A stretch of 64,000 nt of DNA from Tepidiforma sp. (GCA_026003935.1 BPIE01000002.1:1-64000), one strand, 5' to 3'. Positions 22,152-30,650 are shown, numbered from the stretch's first letter. Translations and numbers: made by a program. The notes: a model not told the origin generated them from the sequence alone.

Positions 22152-23080
22152 ACGGGTGCCAGCGTCTCCGACTGGGGTATCGGGTTCGCTGATCGCTCGT
22201 TCCGCCATACGCGGTACGACACTGCGCCGATAATGATGGCGCCCCCAAGGACAGCCCACCAACCCGGGCGCTCGCCGAGGAAGAGAAAGACCCACACGGG
22301 ATTGAGCACCGGCTCCAACATCCCGATGAGCGATGCCTCGAGCGCGGGCGTGGTGCGCATCGCGTAACCGAAAAGGAGGTAAGCGAATCCGATTTGCACG
22401 ACGCCCAGGAACAGCAGGCCGGCAAGGTCCGACGGCCCGGGAGCGAACATGCCAGGTACTCCGCGAACAACGTTGACCGGTACGAGTACCACGACGAGCA
22501 GCAGGTTGCCGAAGAGCATCGAGAGCGGACGGGTCTCTTCGGTGCAGCCAGGGGCGCGGAGGAGGAGGAACATCGCCGCCAGCGTTACCCCGGAGGCTGC
22601 CGCCAGCAGATTCCCGCCGAGCGCGTCCCCGTCGAACCGCCCGATGAAGAACAGGCTCATGCCGGCAAACGCAATTATTACCGTGGTGATGTCGAGGCGG
22701 GTCACACGTTCGCGAAGGAAGAGGGGGCCGGCAATGAGGAGGTACACGGGAGCGGTGTATTGGAGAAAGATGGCGCTGGCAGCCGTGGTGAGTTTCGTGG
22801 CCGACACAAACATGACGAGGGTGAGGGCATAGGCGGCGGCCGTGGCCCAAACCAAGACGGGGAGACGCCACGGCGCCCCGACACGAACGCGAACGACGAG
22901 TGCGATGGTGACTGCGGCGATCAGGGAGCGCCACATCGTCACGCCCAGCGCGTCGAGCGAAACCCACTTGATGAACAGGCCGCCGGTACTCCAGAGGACT
23001 GCGGCACCGAGGACCGCGAGCAGCCCGCGACGGCGTAGCGAGAGGATAGAAGAGCCGCGGCTGCGAGCGGGGAGGGGCAC
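22148..23080 (-). CDS. EamA/DMT-family transporter
   Basis: About 310 residues, ten predicted TM helices arranged as two EamA repeats (VLGAAVLWSTGGLFIKWV ... and SGVTLAAMFLLLRAPGC ... GMLEPVLNPVWVFLFLGERPG). Drug/metabolite transporter superfamily; the substrate is unknown. The track start at 23212 adds an unsupported N-terminus; GTG 23080 is chosen because it starts near the first helix, though an ATG at 23155 is possible. It is immediately upstream of the nth-family gene (ATGA overlap) and divergent from the A-type Fe-S carrier. Confidence 0.85.
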   Translation of the reverse strand: MPLPARSRGSSILSLRRRGLLAVLGAAVLWSTGGLFIKWVSLDALGVTMWRSLIAAVTIALVVRVRVGAPWRLPVLVWATAAAYALTLVMFVSATKLTTAASAIFLQYTAPVYLLIAGPLFLRERVTRLDITTVIIAFAGMSLFFIGRFDGDALGGNLLAAASGVTLAAMFLLLRAPGCTEETRPLSMLFGNLLLVVVLVPVNVVRGVPGMFAPGPSDLAGLLFLGVVQIGFAYLLFGYAMRTTPALEASLIGMLEPVLNPVWVFLFLGERPGWWAVLGGAIIIGAVSYRVWRNERSANPIPQSETLAPV

Positions 23081-23211
23081 GCTCGCAGTGTGCGCCCGCG
23101 CGAGCTCTGCGCAAGCGGCGTGGACGGGCCCGAGGCAAATGGCTATGATCTCCATAGTGCAGTGGGTGGGACCAACGAGCCCGCACCTGCCGCTCATGCA
23201 GGAGGTCTCCA

Positions 23212-23598
23212 ATGTCCGTGGAATCCGGCGCCCCCGTCACGCTCGTGAATATCACCGAACGTGCAGCCGAAAAGGCTCGCGCGCTGCTCGAAGCACGGGA
23301 GTTGCCAAACGGCGCGCTCCGCGTGTTCGTTGCTGGCGGCGGCTGCTCGGGCTACCAGTACGGCATGGCGCTTGCCCGGTCGTCTGAAGAAGACGACATC
23401 GTCATCGAACAGTTCGGGGTCCGCATCCTCGTTGACCCGGAGAGTGCCCGCTATCTCGAGGGGGCCGAAATCGACTACGTCGACGACATCATGAAGAGCG
23501 GCTTCAGCATCTACAACCCGAACGCGGTCAAGAGCTGCGCCTGCGGTTCGAGCTTCCAGACCGCAGACGGGAGCGGCCAGCCGCGCGCCTGCTGCTAA
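23212..23598 (+). CDS. A-type iron-sulfur carrier (ErpA/IscA/HesB family)
   Basis: 128 residues. VFVAGGGCSGYQYGMAL carries the first conserved cysteine, and NAVKSCACGSSF the C-x-C pair; these three are the cluster ligands of the family. It would accept and transfer Fe-S clusters to target enzymes such as KorAB or the glycosylase encoded nearby. The C-terminus adds PRACC with extra cysteines. GGAGG precedes ATG 23212, and TATGAT near 23143 is the candidate -10. A strong terminator follows. Confidence 0.94.
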   Translation: MSVESGAPVTLVNITERAAEKARALLEARELPNGALRVFVAGGGCSGYQYGMALARSSEEDDIVIEQFGVRILVDPESARYLEGAEIDYVDDIMKSGFSIYNPNAVKSCACGSSFQTADGSGQPRACC

Positions 23599-23611
23599 GG
23601 GCGCAGGCTCC

Positions 23612-23666
23612 AACACCAGAACGTGCACACAGGGGGAGTCATTAGGCTCCCCCTGCTGGTGTTTCT
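23612..23666 (+). terminator. Terminator after the Fe-S carrier gene
   Basis: A two-part stem: AACACCAG with CTGGTGTT outside and CAGGGGGAG with CTCCCCCTG inside, with a 10-nt bulge on one side, followed by TCTAAC. The T-rich segment is short, but the hairpin is strong. Confidence 0.65.
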
Positions 23667-23703
23667 AACAAACACACGGGCGTGCGTGTTGCGCCGGCCG
23701 CTT

Positions 23704-24357
23704 TTACATGAGCCTGCGGAGGAGATGGGTCTCGGTGGTAAGGAACACCATCGAGCTACGAGTGGCGGCCCGGAGGCGGGCGAATTCCGCGTCGGTGACC
23801 GCCATTTCGTCGAACTTTTCAAGTTCAACGAGCGAGTCAAACTCAGCCACGATGGAAACGCCGCTCGTGTGGCCGGTCATGGCGCTCCACACGCTGGTCG
23901 TGGCGTCGATACCGCGCTGCTTCTGATAGTCGAGGGCCTGTGAAACGGACAGGACGAACTCCCGGTGGTGGCCGGGCTGGACCTCACCCGAGAGTACGCG
24001 CATGAATTTCCGCGGAGCCGTCGCCTCTTCAGACGTCATCAGGCCCTCGGAGTGATAGGCCAAGCGGTGAATAGAGACCTCGACGTCGTCGTACACCATG
24101 TGGGTGCGCACAGCGCGGCGAACCTGCGCGAAACGTGCGTCCTCGGTGGCTAGGTCAGTCCAGCGCTCGAGGTCTTCAAGCGTGTTGAAATCGGCAGCGA
24201 TGAGCACGCCGTTGTTGCGACCGGTCATGGATCCCCAGACGGCAGTCCGTGCACGGACACCCCGTTCGACCTGGAATTCGGTCGCGATGCGCATGGCTTC
24301 GAGGAACTCGCGGGTCTTCCCCTGCGCCACGATGCCCGAGAGGACTCGTCGATACAT
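23704..24357 (-). CDS. Duplicated alpha/beta-barrel (NIPSNAP/Dabb-like) domain protein
   Basis: About 217 residues made of two homologous halves. Both contain VLSG, a REF(L/V) helix, (T/S)VW(G/S)(S/A)MTG and a (A/V)(A/E)F(N/D)(T/S)L segment. This is the pattern of ferredoxin-like dimeric alpha/beta-barrel domains such as NIPSNAP or antibiotic-monooxygenase relatives, here fused head to tail so one chain can form a pseudo-dimer. Reaction and ligand are unknown. ATG 24357 is preferred to TTG 24363. Divergent from the small gene at 24447; TAGACT upstream on the minus strand may be its -10. Confidence 0.7.
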   Translation of the reverse strand: MYRRVLSGIVAQGKTREFLEAMRIATEFQVERGVRARTAVWGSMTGRNNGVLIAADFNTLEDLERWTDLATEDARFAQVRRAVRTHMVYDDVEVSIHRLAYHSEGLMTSEEATAPRKFMRVLSGEVQPGHHREFVLSVSQALDYQKQRGIDATTSVWSAMTGHTSGVSIVAEFDSLVELEKFDEMAVTDAEFARLRAATRSSMVFLTTETHLLRRLM

Positions 24358-24434
24358 AGACAACCCCGTGCGGCCGGGCTCGGGCCAGGCCGCGCCGCAA
24401 GTCTACCAGAGGGCCCGGCTGTGGTCGGCCCTCG

Positions 24435-24440
24435 TATAAT
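24435..24440 (+). promoter_or_regulatory. Perfect TATAAT 6 nt before a start codon
   Basis: TATAAT GCCGCC ATG. This is the best match to the leaderless arrangement in the window: a consensus -10 box leaves almost no room for a leader. Confidence 0.65.
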
Positions 24441-24446
24441 GCCGCC

Positions 24447-24755
24447 ATGGCGCTGTGGGTAGCCTACTTCACCTTCAAGCCAGGGACGAACCTGCTGCGG
24501 GGCCTGGAAGCATTCGAGCGGCGGAAGTCGTTCCAGCATCCGCGCGGAGCAACAGTCGTCGCCGAACTTTGGGTCAACGCCCCGGAGGGATTCCCGCAGG
24601 TGGTGCTCGCTTGGGAGGCCGACGACGAGGGGCCGGGTGACTATTACGAAGCTGCCTGGGGCGACATCTTTGACGTCACCATCTCACAGGCAACGCAGCC
24701 GGTGACTGAGCTCCCCGATGAGCTCCCGGACGCTCTGAAGCAGCGGTTGTCCTAG
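24447..24755 (+). CDS. Conserved-looking small protein of unknown function
   Basis: 102 residues beginning MALWVAYFTFKPG. The composition (beta-strand then helices, many aromatic and acidic residues, DYYEAAWGDIFDV) suggests a small ferredoxin-like or DUF3303-type domain, but no family assignment is claimed. No signal peptide. It has its own TATAAT-type leaderless promoter and stops 3 bp before the next gene's GTG, so the two are probably co-transcribed. Confidence 0.7.
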   Translation: MALWVAYFTFKPGTNLLRGLEAFERRKSFQHPRGATVVAELWVNAPEGFPQVVLAWEADDEGPGDYYEAAWGDIFDVTISQATQPVTELPDELPDALKQRLS

Positions 24756-24758
24756 CGG

Positions 24759-25349
24759 GTGGGCAGCGAGTCGTTTGGCCAGGACCTGGTCGGGCGCCGA
24801 GTGGTGGTCGTCGGTCCAAGTTGCTCCGGGAAGTCGACGCTTGGAATGGAGCTGGCCCGTCGCCTCGACCTGCCATTCATCGAGCTTGACGCGTTGTACT
24901 GGAAGGAGAACTGGGGACGTCCGTCGGACGAGGAGTTCCGCGAACTGCTCCGGGCTGCCCATACGGGCGACTGCTGGGTGAGCGCGGGCAATTACCTGCG
25001 TCAGGCCCGGCTCGTTACCTGGCCCCTGGCGGACACCTTCGTCTGGCTCGACGTGGGAATGATGACGACGACCTGGCGAATCTTGCGGCGTTCCTGGAGG
25101 CGGTGGCGGTCCAATGAGCTGCTCTGGGGTACCTGCCGCGAGAACTTATGGCGGCAGTTCGAGCTCTGGAGCGAGCATCGTTCGCTGATTCGCTACAACT
25201 GGTCGCGCCAGAGGGCACACCGCGAGGCGTTCAGCGCGGGTGCACGAGATGCCGAAGCCGCAGGAAAGCGGGTCCTGCGGCTTCGTTCCCCCCGGCAGGT
25301 CCGAGAACTGCTCGAGCGTCTCCCGCGTGCTTCGTCTACCGGCCCTTGA
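24759..25349 (+). CDS. P-loop nucleotide kinase-like protein
   Basis: 196 residues. Walker A GPSCSGKST at about residues 19-27, followed by LDLPFIELDALYW, characteristic of adenylate-kinase-like 'topology modulation' (FlaR-type) proteins, and an Arg-rich lid region (RILRRSWRRWRSNEL). Probably phosphorylates a small molecule; the acceptor is not known. GTG start 3 bp after the preceding stop. Its 3' end overlaps the opposing enoyl-CoA hydratase by 14 bp. Confidence 0.8.
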   Translation: MGSESFGQDLVGRRVVVVGPSCSGKSTLGMELARRLDLPFIELDALYWKENWGRPSDEEFRELLRAAHTGDCWVSAGNYLRQARLVTWPLADTFVWLDVGMMTTTWRILRRSWRRWRSNELLWGTCRENLWRQFELWSEHRSLIRYNWSRQRAHREAFSAGARDAEAAGKRVLRLRSPRQVRELLERLPRASSTGP

Positions 25350-26148
25350 AAACCGGCTCGCGACGTTCGGCGAATGCGCTGAGGCCTTCTTTGAAGTCCT
25401 CGCTTTGGAAAAGCGGAAGGAGCTGAAGGTAGATGTGGTCGACCGCTGCCTCGAAGGTCTCCTCCATCCCGAGGCGCATCATCCGCTTGGTGGCCTGGAC
25501 GCTGAGCGGCGCGTTGTTGGCGATCTTGGTTGCCCATGTGCGGGCCTCCGTCATCAGCTGGTCGTGCGGGACCACCTTATTGACGAGCCCGAGCTCGAAG
25601 GAGCGCTGGGCATCCAGGACCTCGCCGAGGAAGGCAACCTCGGCCGCTCGTGCCCAACCAAGCAGCCGCGGGAGGTACCAGCAGCCGCCGCTCTCGGGGA
25701 GAACGCCGCGCTTGGCGAAGACGGCGCCCATCTTGGCGTGCTCGCTGGCGATGCGGATGTCGCAGCCGAGCGCGAGGTCCATGCCGTAGCCGGCCGCAGC
25801 GCCGTTGAGCGCGCAGATCATCGGTTTGTCCATGCGGTTGATCACGATAGGCGGCGAATTGTGGAGGTCGAACAGCTGGTAGCCGCCGCGGCCCGGCTGC
25901 AGCGAGCCTTCGCTACCGTTTGACATTTGGTCCTTCAGGTCGAGACCGGCGCAGAAACCCCGCCCGGCACCGGTAAGGATGACGGCCCGGACGTCGCGGT
26001 CGATGTTTGCCTCCTGAAGGGTCTTAGAGAGGGCGCTCAGCATGGGGCCGCTGATGGCATTGAGGCGGTCCGGGCGGTTGAGGGTGATGGTCAGGATGTA
26101 GTCGGAGTGCTCAACGAGCAGCTCGGGGGTGGGAGAAGGCGAAACCAA
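25336..26148 (-). CDS. Enoyl-CoA hydratase/isomerase family protein
   Basis: About 270 residues. ITLNRPDRLNAIS, oxyanion segment GAGRGFCAGLDLKD, NGAAAGYGMDLALGCDIRIA and GVLPESGGCWYLPRLLG fit the crotonase fold, and the Glu in PESGG matches a family catalytic position. TTG 26148 is chosen because AGGAG lies 7 nt upstream; the track start at 26214 lacks support. Likely acts in fatty or aromatic acyl-CoA breakdown, consistent with the CaiB and CoA-transferase genes at the right end, but the substrate is unknown. Confidence 0.88.
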   Translation of the reverse strand: MVSPSPTPELLVEHSDYILTITLNRPDRLNAISGPMLSALSKTLQEANIDRDVRAVILTGAGRGFCAGLDLKDQMSNGSEGSLQPGRGGYQLFDLHNSPPIVINRMDKPMICALNGAAAGYGMDLALGCDIRIASEHAKMGAVFAKRGVLPESGGCWYLPRLLGWARAAEVAFLGEVLDAQRSFELGLVNKVVPHDQLMTEARTWATKIANNAPLSVQATKRMMRLGMEETFEAAVDHIYLQLLPLFQSEDFKEGLSAFAERREPVFKGR

Positions 26149-26181
26149 TGGAGAACTCCTGCAGGGGCGAGATGGTTGCTG

Positions 26182-26200
26182 CCGGAGTGTGGCACTCCGG
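26182..26200 (-). terminator. Perfect 8-bp hairpin between VanY-type gene and enoyl-CoA hydratase
   Basis: CCGGAGTG-TGG-CACTCCGG lies 24 bp after the stop of the carboxypeptidase gene. There is no U-tract on the minus strand, so terminator function is tentative. Confidence 0.4.
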
Positions 26201-26223
26201 GCTGGCGGCGGCAAGCTGTGGGG

Positions 26224-27090
26224 TCAGCGCTTGAGCAGGTATTCGCGGAGCGTCAGGCCGGAGTGGTGGACATCGGCCGCGACGTCGGGCCCGACATAGC
26301 GGATGTGCCAGGGCTCATAGGCATAGCCGGTGATTCTTTCTTTGCCCTCGGGATAGCTCACGATGAAGCCGTACTTCCAGGCGTTCTCGGCGAGCCAGTC
26401 GGCCTCGGGGGTGCCAACGAAATCCTCGAGGAAGCGCCCGCGGGCTCCGACATCGACGGTGGTGCCAAGCTGGTGCTCGGAGTGCCCGGGGCGGGCACTC
26501 GTCCGGTCGGCGTACTCCTGACCGTACAGGCTGACCCAGGTGGCGTAGGTTTGCTCCTGGACAGCGTAGCTGCGGTAGCTGCTGTTTACGAGCAGCTCGT
26601 AGCCATCCCGGCGCGCTGCGTCGAGGAGTGAAAGCAACGCATCAAGGGCCTCGGGTCGCAGATATTGTGCGCCCCCGTGCGAGATGTCGTCGGGCAGCCG
26701 CACGAGGTCCGGCGGTTCACAATCGGCCGGGAGGCGGTGCTGCTTGTCGAGCGGGACGAGAATATCACCGCAGGCGACGACGACGATGCCGTCGGGCCCG
26801 GGTGTGGGCCGCTCCGTGGATGCAGGTGGCGGTGAAGGCAGCTCGCCTGGAGTCGCTGAAGGGGTGGCCACCGAGACAGGAGTGTCCGGCTCGCCGGCGG
26901 GAGCCCCACCGGAACCGGAGCCATCCCCCGTGAAGGAGTCGGCAGCAACGAGAACGAGGACGACGATGCTGGCCGTTAGCGAAACCAATGCGGCGAGGAA
27001 TACCTTCGGCCAAGGCCCCGAATTGCCGGCTCGCCCGACCGTCCGCCCGTTCCGCCGGGTGGGACGCGCTCCTGATTTGGACCCAGCCAT
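26224..27090 (-). CDS. D-alanyl-D-alanine carboxypeptidase, VanY/M15B family, membrane-anchored
   Basis: 288 residues. A basic N-terminus precedes a single TM helix (about residues 29-50), then a Ser/Thr/Pro-rich linker of about 50 residues and the M15 peptidase domain: SSYRSYAVQEQTY, zinc-binding ARPGHSEHQLGTTVDV and the C-terminal EPWHIRYVG motif. The enzyme trims the terminal D-Ala of peptidoglycan stem peptides outside the membrane. TAAGGT 7 nt before the ATG suggests a leaderless start. Housekeeping wall remodelling is more likely than glycopeptide resistance, since no vanHAX genes are present. Confidence 0.92.
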   Translation of the reverse strand: MAGSKSGARPTRRNGRTVGRAGNSGPWPKVFLAALVSLTASIVVLVLVAADSFTGDGSGSGGAPAGEPDTPVSVATPSATPGELPSPPPASTERPTPGPDGIVVVACGDILVPLDKQHRLPADCEPPDLVRLPDDISHGGAQYLRPEALDALLSLLDAARRDGYELLVNSSYRSYAVQEQTYATWVSLYGQEYADRTSARPGHSEHQLGTTVDVGARGRFLEDFVGTPEADWLAENAWKYGFIVSYPEGKERITGYAYEPWHIRYVGPDVAADVHHSGLTLREYLLKR

Positions 27091-27097
27091 CAGGACT

Positions 27098-27103
27098 ACC
27101 TTA
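27098..27103 (-). promoter_or_regulatory. -10-like TAAGGT before the carboxypeptidase gene
   Basis: On the minus strand TAAGGT, 7 nt, then ATG 27090. Consistent with the leaderless pattern, though the hexamer is a weak match. Confidence 0.4.
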
Positions 27104-27141
27104 GCGCGCGGGCGTCTCAGGGCCTACCGGGGCCAGCCAGG

Positions 27142-27912
27142 TCACTGGAGCCGCGGGTCGCGCGCGACGTCGTCGAGGAAAGCCCGGATGAGCGCGGATG
27201 TGCGCTCTGGTTGTTCGAGCTGGAAGAAATGGCCGGTCCCGGGCAGCGGCTCCTGCCGGGCGAACTTCGTCACGTTTCGGAGCCAGGCTGGGTCACCAAG
27301 GGGTCGCTCGGCCCAAATTGCCATGAACGGCCTGGCATCGGCGGCTTGCACCAACTGCTGTATTTGCGCGAGGACCGAGGGCGCGTCTTCCAACATGCCG
27401 GCAGCGACATCCGCCGGGCAGGAGTACATGACTTCCTCGGCATACTCCCGGGCCGCAGCCGGCGTATCGGGCACGAAGAACCCCTCCACCAGGGGACGCA
27501 GCCCTTCGCGCGTGCCCAGTTCACGAATACGCTGGGCGAGCGGGTTGGCTCCGCCGGCCGGCAACGGGGAGATTGGCGAATCGCCCGTGACGATGCCGAG
27601 GACAAGCTCTGGCCGCTGGCTGTTGAGGACGAGCGCGGTGACACCACCAAGGCTATGCCCAATGAGCACGGCTGGCCCAATGCCGAGGGAATCGATGACG
27701 GCAGCGACGTCGGCAGCTGCCTGCTGGATGCCGAATGGCGGCTCCGCGGGCGTACTACCGCGGCCCCGGAGGTCGACCGCGATACAGCGATGGTCGCGGG
27801 AGAGGTCGGCGATTTGCGGAGCCCAGGCCCGGCGGTCGCAGCAAAGGCCGTGAATGAACACGAGCGCGGGCGAGCCCGTTCCGGTGTCGGAGTAGGAGAG
27901 GGAAACAGCCAC
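27142..27912 (-). CDS. Alpha/beta hydrolase
   Basis: 256 residues. Motifs in order: VFIHGLCCDRRAW, AVDLRGRGST, nucleophile elbow GHSLGG and catalytic His in GTGHFFQLE. A single hydrolase domain with a helical cap. GGAGGTAGCAG precedes the GTG/ATG-equivalent start, and it begins 3 bp after the upstream hydrolase gene's stop, so the two alpha/beta hydrolases are probably co-transcribed and may act on related esters. Specific substrate unknown. Confidence 0.88.
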   Translation of the reverse strand: MAVSLSYSDTGTGSPALVFIHGLCCDRRAWAPQIADLSRDHRCIAVDLRGRGSTPAEPPFGIQQAAADVAAVIDSLGIGPAVLIGHSLGGVTALVLNSQRPELVLGIVTGDSPISPLPAGGANPLAQRIRELGTREGLRPLVEGFFVPDTPAAAREYAEEVMYSCPADVAAGMLEDAPSVLAQIQQLVQAADARPFMAIWAERPLGDPAWLRNVTKFARQEPLPGTGHFFQLEQPERTSALIRAFLDDVARDPRLQ

Positions 27913-27915
27913 CTG

Positions 27916-29328
27916 CTACCTCCACCACGCAAGGCGCCGGGTGCGCTTGCGCTGTGCAGGGCGGGGCAGGAGGGCTAGCGCGCGGTGAGCAAGGGAGGGG
28001 CGGCGGCGCTTCCGCGCGGCAGCCTCGACGCGGTGCATGGTGTCACGGACGACCTCGGGCGCGTGGCGACCCGACTCGCCCAGCGCCGCGAGAGCCTCAG
28101 CGGCAGCCGCCCTGGCACGCTGCAGGTCGATTTCGTCGATGCGCTGGCGAGCGCGGCGGGCGCCGCGGGCGCCGACATCTGCCAGCCGGGCTACTGCTTC
28201 TGCCGCGCGCGCTCGGGCAAGCTCAAGGTCGACCGGCGGCATGGAGGGAGCTGCCGTGCGGGCAGCCTCGACGGCACGGCGCACCGGGCGCTTTCGTTCG
28301 CGCCGGCGCTCCGCAGCCTTCCGAATGGCGAACCCGGCGCCGGCGAGCGCGACCATGAGGCCCGCGCCGGCGAGTACGAGCGCAAGCGTGCCCGGGCCGC
28401 GCCGCCTTGCCGTCACCTGCTCTTCGACCAGCCTGTCGAGGGGCTGTTCGGAGGCTGGCGGCTTCGGCGGGAACTGACCACGCTCGACCTCGGCGAGGAA
28501 GCTGGCGACAGCCTCCGTGAACGCATCCGGATTGTCACCCGGAACGCTGTGGCCCGCGCCGGGAATGGTCACCAAGCGGGCTGCGGGCATCTCCTGCGCG
28601 ACTCGCTCGGCGACTTCGGCGCTCAGCACGTCGCTTTCGGCACCGCGGACAAGGAGGGTGGGCACGGTAATGTTCCGGAAGAGCTGCCAGAGCTCATCGC
28701 TGCTGAGGCGCCACCCGACCGTGAGACCGCTATCGGGCTCGCGGAACCGCCGGTCGAACTTCCAAGTCCATTTCCCGCTTTCGGTAGGCTTCAGCCTGTG
28801 CCGCATGCGCTCGCGGATGTTCTCTAGAGTGCGCCGGGGATTGAAGCGGTGGGCCATCTGGACGAACTCTTCGAAGTCGAGCTCGTCGGGCCCCCGGGTG
28901 AATCGGATGATGTTGTCCACGCCCTCCTTCGACGACTCGGGGCCAACGTCCACGAGCACGAGGGCTGTCACGTGACCGGGATAGCGGTTGACGTACGAAA
29001 CGGCGTTCAGGCCGCCCATCGAGTGACCGACAAGAACGAAACGGTCGAGCCCAAGTGCCTTGCGGAACCCCTCAAGGTCCTCGACAAACGCTTCACGGGA
29101 ATAGTCGCCGCTTTCCGACCAGTCGCTGTCGCCGTGGCCGCGCTGGTCGAGCGCGAGGAGCCAGTAGCGGTCCTGCATGCGTTCGGCGAACTCGTCGAAC
29201 ATGTGCCCGGAGACACCGAAGCCGTGAAGCATGACGACCGGCGTCGCGGAGGGGTTCCCCCATTCCTGATAGGCGAGCTTGAGGCCGTTGACGGTGACGG
29301 TTCGTTCGACGTAGCCGGCTGTCACCAC
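27916..29328 (-). CDS. Alpha/beta hydrolase with C-terminal membrane anchor and basic tail
   Basis: 470 residues. Residues 1-290 are a standard hydrolase domain: MLHGFGVSGHMFD, ALDQRGHGDSDW, GHSMGG and the catalytic His in GAGHSVPGD. A Pro-rich linker leads to a TM helix (LALVLAGAGLMVALAGAGFAI), and then an unusual tail of about 130 residues dominated by Ala and Arg, with repeated (L/V)ARA(R)AAEA units that should form long basic helices. The start is one of two GTG codons after GGGAGG. The fusion suggests a hydrolase held at the membrane with a DNA-, lipid- or polymer-binding tail; that role is inference. Confidence 0.85.
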   Translation of the reverse strand: MVTAGYVERTVTVNGLKLAYQEWGNPSATPVVMLHGFGVSGHMFDEFAERMQDRYWLLALDQRGHGDSDWSESGDYSREAFVEDLEGFRKALGLDRFVLVGHSMGGLNAVSYVNRYPGHVTALVLVDVGPESSKEGVDNIIRFTRGPDELDFEEFVQMAHRFNPRRTLENIRERMRHRLKPTESGKWTWKFDRRFREPDSGLTVGWRLSSDELWQLFRNITVPTLLVRGAESDVLSAEVAERVAQEMPAARLVTIPGAGHSVPGDNPDAFTEAVASFLAEVERGQFPPKPPASEQPLDRLVEEQVTARRRGPGTLALVLAGAGLMVALAGAGFAIRKAAERRRERKRPVRRAVEAARTAAPSMPPVDLELARARAAEAVARLADVGARGARRARQRIDEIDLQRARAAAAEALAALGESGRHAPEVVRDTMHRVEAAARKRRRPSLAHRALALLPRPAQRKRTRRLAWWR

Positions 29329-29410
29329 AGGTCACCTCCCGTTTGATGCGCGCGGGAGCACGCCGGTTCGATAATACGATGTTACCACTGGTGGCGGGGG
29401 ACGGACGGGG

Positions 29411-30040
29411 CTACGCGAGCGGAGGGAGTCCCTGTCGGGCGAGCAGCTGGTTGTACGTGCGCACGAGGGCGTCGCCCTGGTAGGCGAAGCCTCCGCCGGG
29501 GTTGAACGAGTCGTCGTAGGCGGCTCGAACGGCGGCTTCGCCGGCGTAGCCCGCAGCGGTGACCTTCTGCCACGAAGCGGCGAGTCCGCGCGCGGCCCGG
29601 TCGGCATTTGCCTCGGGGTCGAAGCGGAGGTCGCCCATTCCGTGACCGTAGCCCTGGTCGTGGAGCTGGAACAGTCCGACCGAATGCCCGTCGTCGCCGA
29701 CGGCATCGGGGCGGCCACCGCTCTCAATGAGCATGACGGCCTTCAGGAAGAGGGGAGGTACGTTGTATTTCTGACCGAGACGATTGAGGAGGTCGTCCCA
29801 GCGGTCGGGGTCGGCGCTCGCCTCGCGGGAGATGATCGGTGTGTGGGGCACCGTGCCGATGCTGTCGGGCGCCGGTGCCTTTCGCGCGGAGCTCGCCTGC
29901 CGGGGGCTGCTCGCCGCTGTCGCTGAGCGCAGAACCTCCGAAAATGTACCCGCACGGAGTTCCCGCGCGCTGCGGCCGGCTTCCGGGAGCGAGACATGCA
30001 ACGGGGACGGCGCGCCTGCCGCGGCCGGGTCGATCGCCAT
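29411..30040 (-). CDS. Lytic transglycosylase (SLT domain)
   Basis: 209 residues. The first 70 are low-complexity; the rest is a lysozyme-like SLT domain: RLGQKYNVPPLFLKAVMLIESGG with the catalytic Glu, VGDDGHSVGLFQLH and the terminal YNQLLARQGLPP. It would cleave peptidoglycan glycan strands. No signal peptide is evident, a feature shared with flagellar or phage-type muramidases; with fliM and the che genes nearby in the genome, a flagellar rod-clearing role is possible but unproven. TACTAT 6 nt before the ATG suggests a leaderless message. Confidence 0.87.
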   Translation of the reverse strand: MAIDPAAAGAPSPLHVSLPEAGRSARELRAGTFSEVLRSATAASSPRQASSARKAPAPDSIGTVPHTPIISREASADPDRWDDLLNRLGQKYNVPPLFLKAVMLIESGGRPDAVGDDGHSVGLFQLHDQGYGHGMGDLRFDPEANADRAARGLAASWQKVTAAGYAGEAAVRAAYDDSFNPGGGFAYQGDALVRTYNQLLARQGLPPLA

Positions 30041-30046
30041 GTCCCG

Positions 30047-30052
30047 ATAGTA
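30047..30052 (-). promoter_or_regulatory. -10 hexamer TACTAT before the lytic transglycosylase gene
   Basis: On the minus strand TACTAT, CGGGAC, then ATG 30040. A six-nucleotide gap and no Shine-Dalgarno sequence. Confidence 0.55.
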
Positions 30053-30063
30053 GTACGCTCGAG

Positions 30064-30104
30064 TTGCAACGCCGCTGAGGGCTTTCCCTCAGGCAAGCGT
30101 GCAA
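30064..30104. promoter_or_regulatory. Extended hairpin in the divergent region upstream of the DinB gene
   Basis: CTGAGGG-CTTT-CCCTCAG forms a perfect stem, extended by TTGCAACGC with GCGTGCAA across a few unpaired bases. It lies 25 nt before the DinB start and could be an operator or leader structure. No known family. Confidence 0.35.
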
Positions 30105-30128
30105 ATTCCCCCTTTTCCGAGGTCGCCA

Positions 30129-30647
30129 ATGGAACGCCGTATCCCGGACCCTACACTCATGGCGCGCCTGCAACTGAGCGTGAAGGGGGTCGACTGGGCA
30201 GCGGGCCTGGTGCGGCGCTGGCAGCACGACCGTCCGAACGACGGCAGCTGGACACCCCATCAGCACGTGGCACACCTGCTCGCGGCCGAGCGGAACGTGT
30301 TTCACGTGCGCGTTCCCCGCATCCTCGCCGAGGAGCGGCCCGTCTTCGAAAGCTGGGACGAGGCGGCGCACATCGAACGTGAATACCGGCCCGAAGGGGA
30401 TATCGAGGAGCTCGCCGAAGCGTTCATGAAGGCCCGCGAGCAGACGGTCGGCTATTTCAAGGACCTTGCCCCTGAACAGTGGACCCGCACGGCGGTGTGG
30501 CCCGGCGTTGGTGAGGTCGACCTCGCCTGGGTGGCGGAGCGAGCCCTAGCGCACGCGCTGGAGCACTTCGTCGCGTTATTGAACCTGCATCAGCAGCTTG
30601 ACCGCCACCATGCGAGGACGTGGCTGGGTCGGGAGGACGCCCCCTAG
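30129..30647 (+). CDS. DinB-family protein
   Basis: 172 residues. Predicted four-helix bundle with the metal-ligand histidines spaced as in DinB/YfiT proteins: PHQHVAHLLAAERN, and AHALEHFVALLNLHQQL near the C-terminus. Members bind a divalent metal and include thiol transferases and hydrolases; the activity here is unknown. ATG 30129 follows GAGG; the track start 30099 is upstream of it. Converges with the PHP gene (3 bp between stops). Confidence 0.82.
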   Translation: MERRIPDPTLMARLQLSVKGVDWAAGLVRRWQHDRPNDGSWTPHQHVAHLLAAERNVFHVRVPRILAEERPVFESWDEAAHIEREYRPEGDIEELAEAFMKAREQTVGYFKDLAPEQWTRTAVWPGVGEVDLAWVAERALAHALEHFVALLNLHQQLDRHHARTWLGREDAP

Positions 30648-30650
30648 CGT

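Noticed and set aside
26224-27090. Glycopeptide resistance (VanY)
   Set aside because: The enzyme is a general M15B carboxypeptidase; vanH, vanA, vanX and vanRS are absent.
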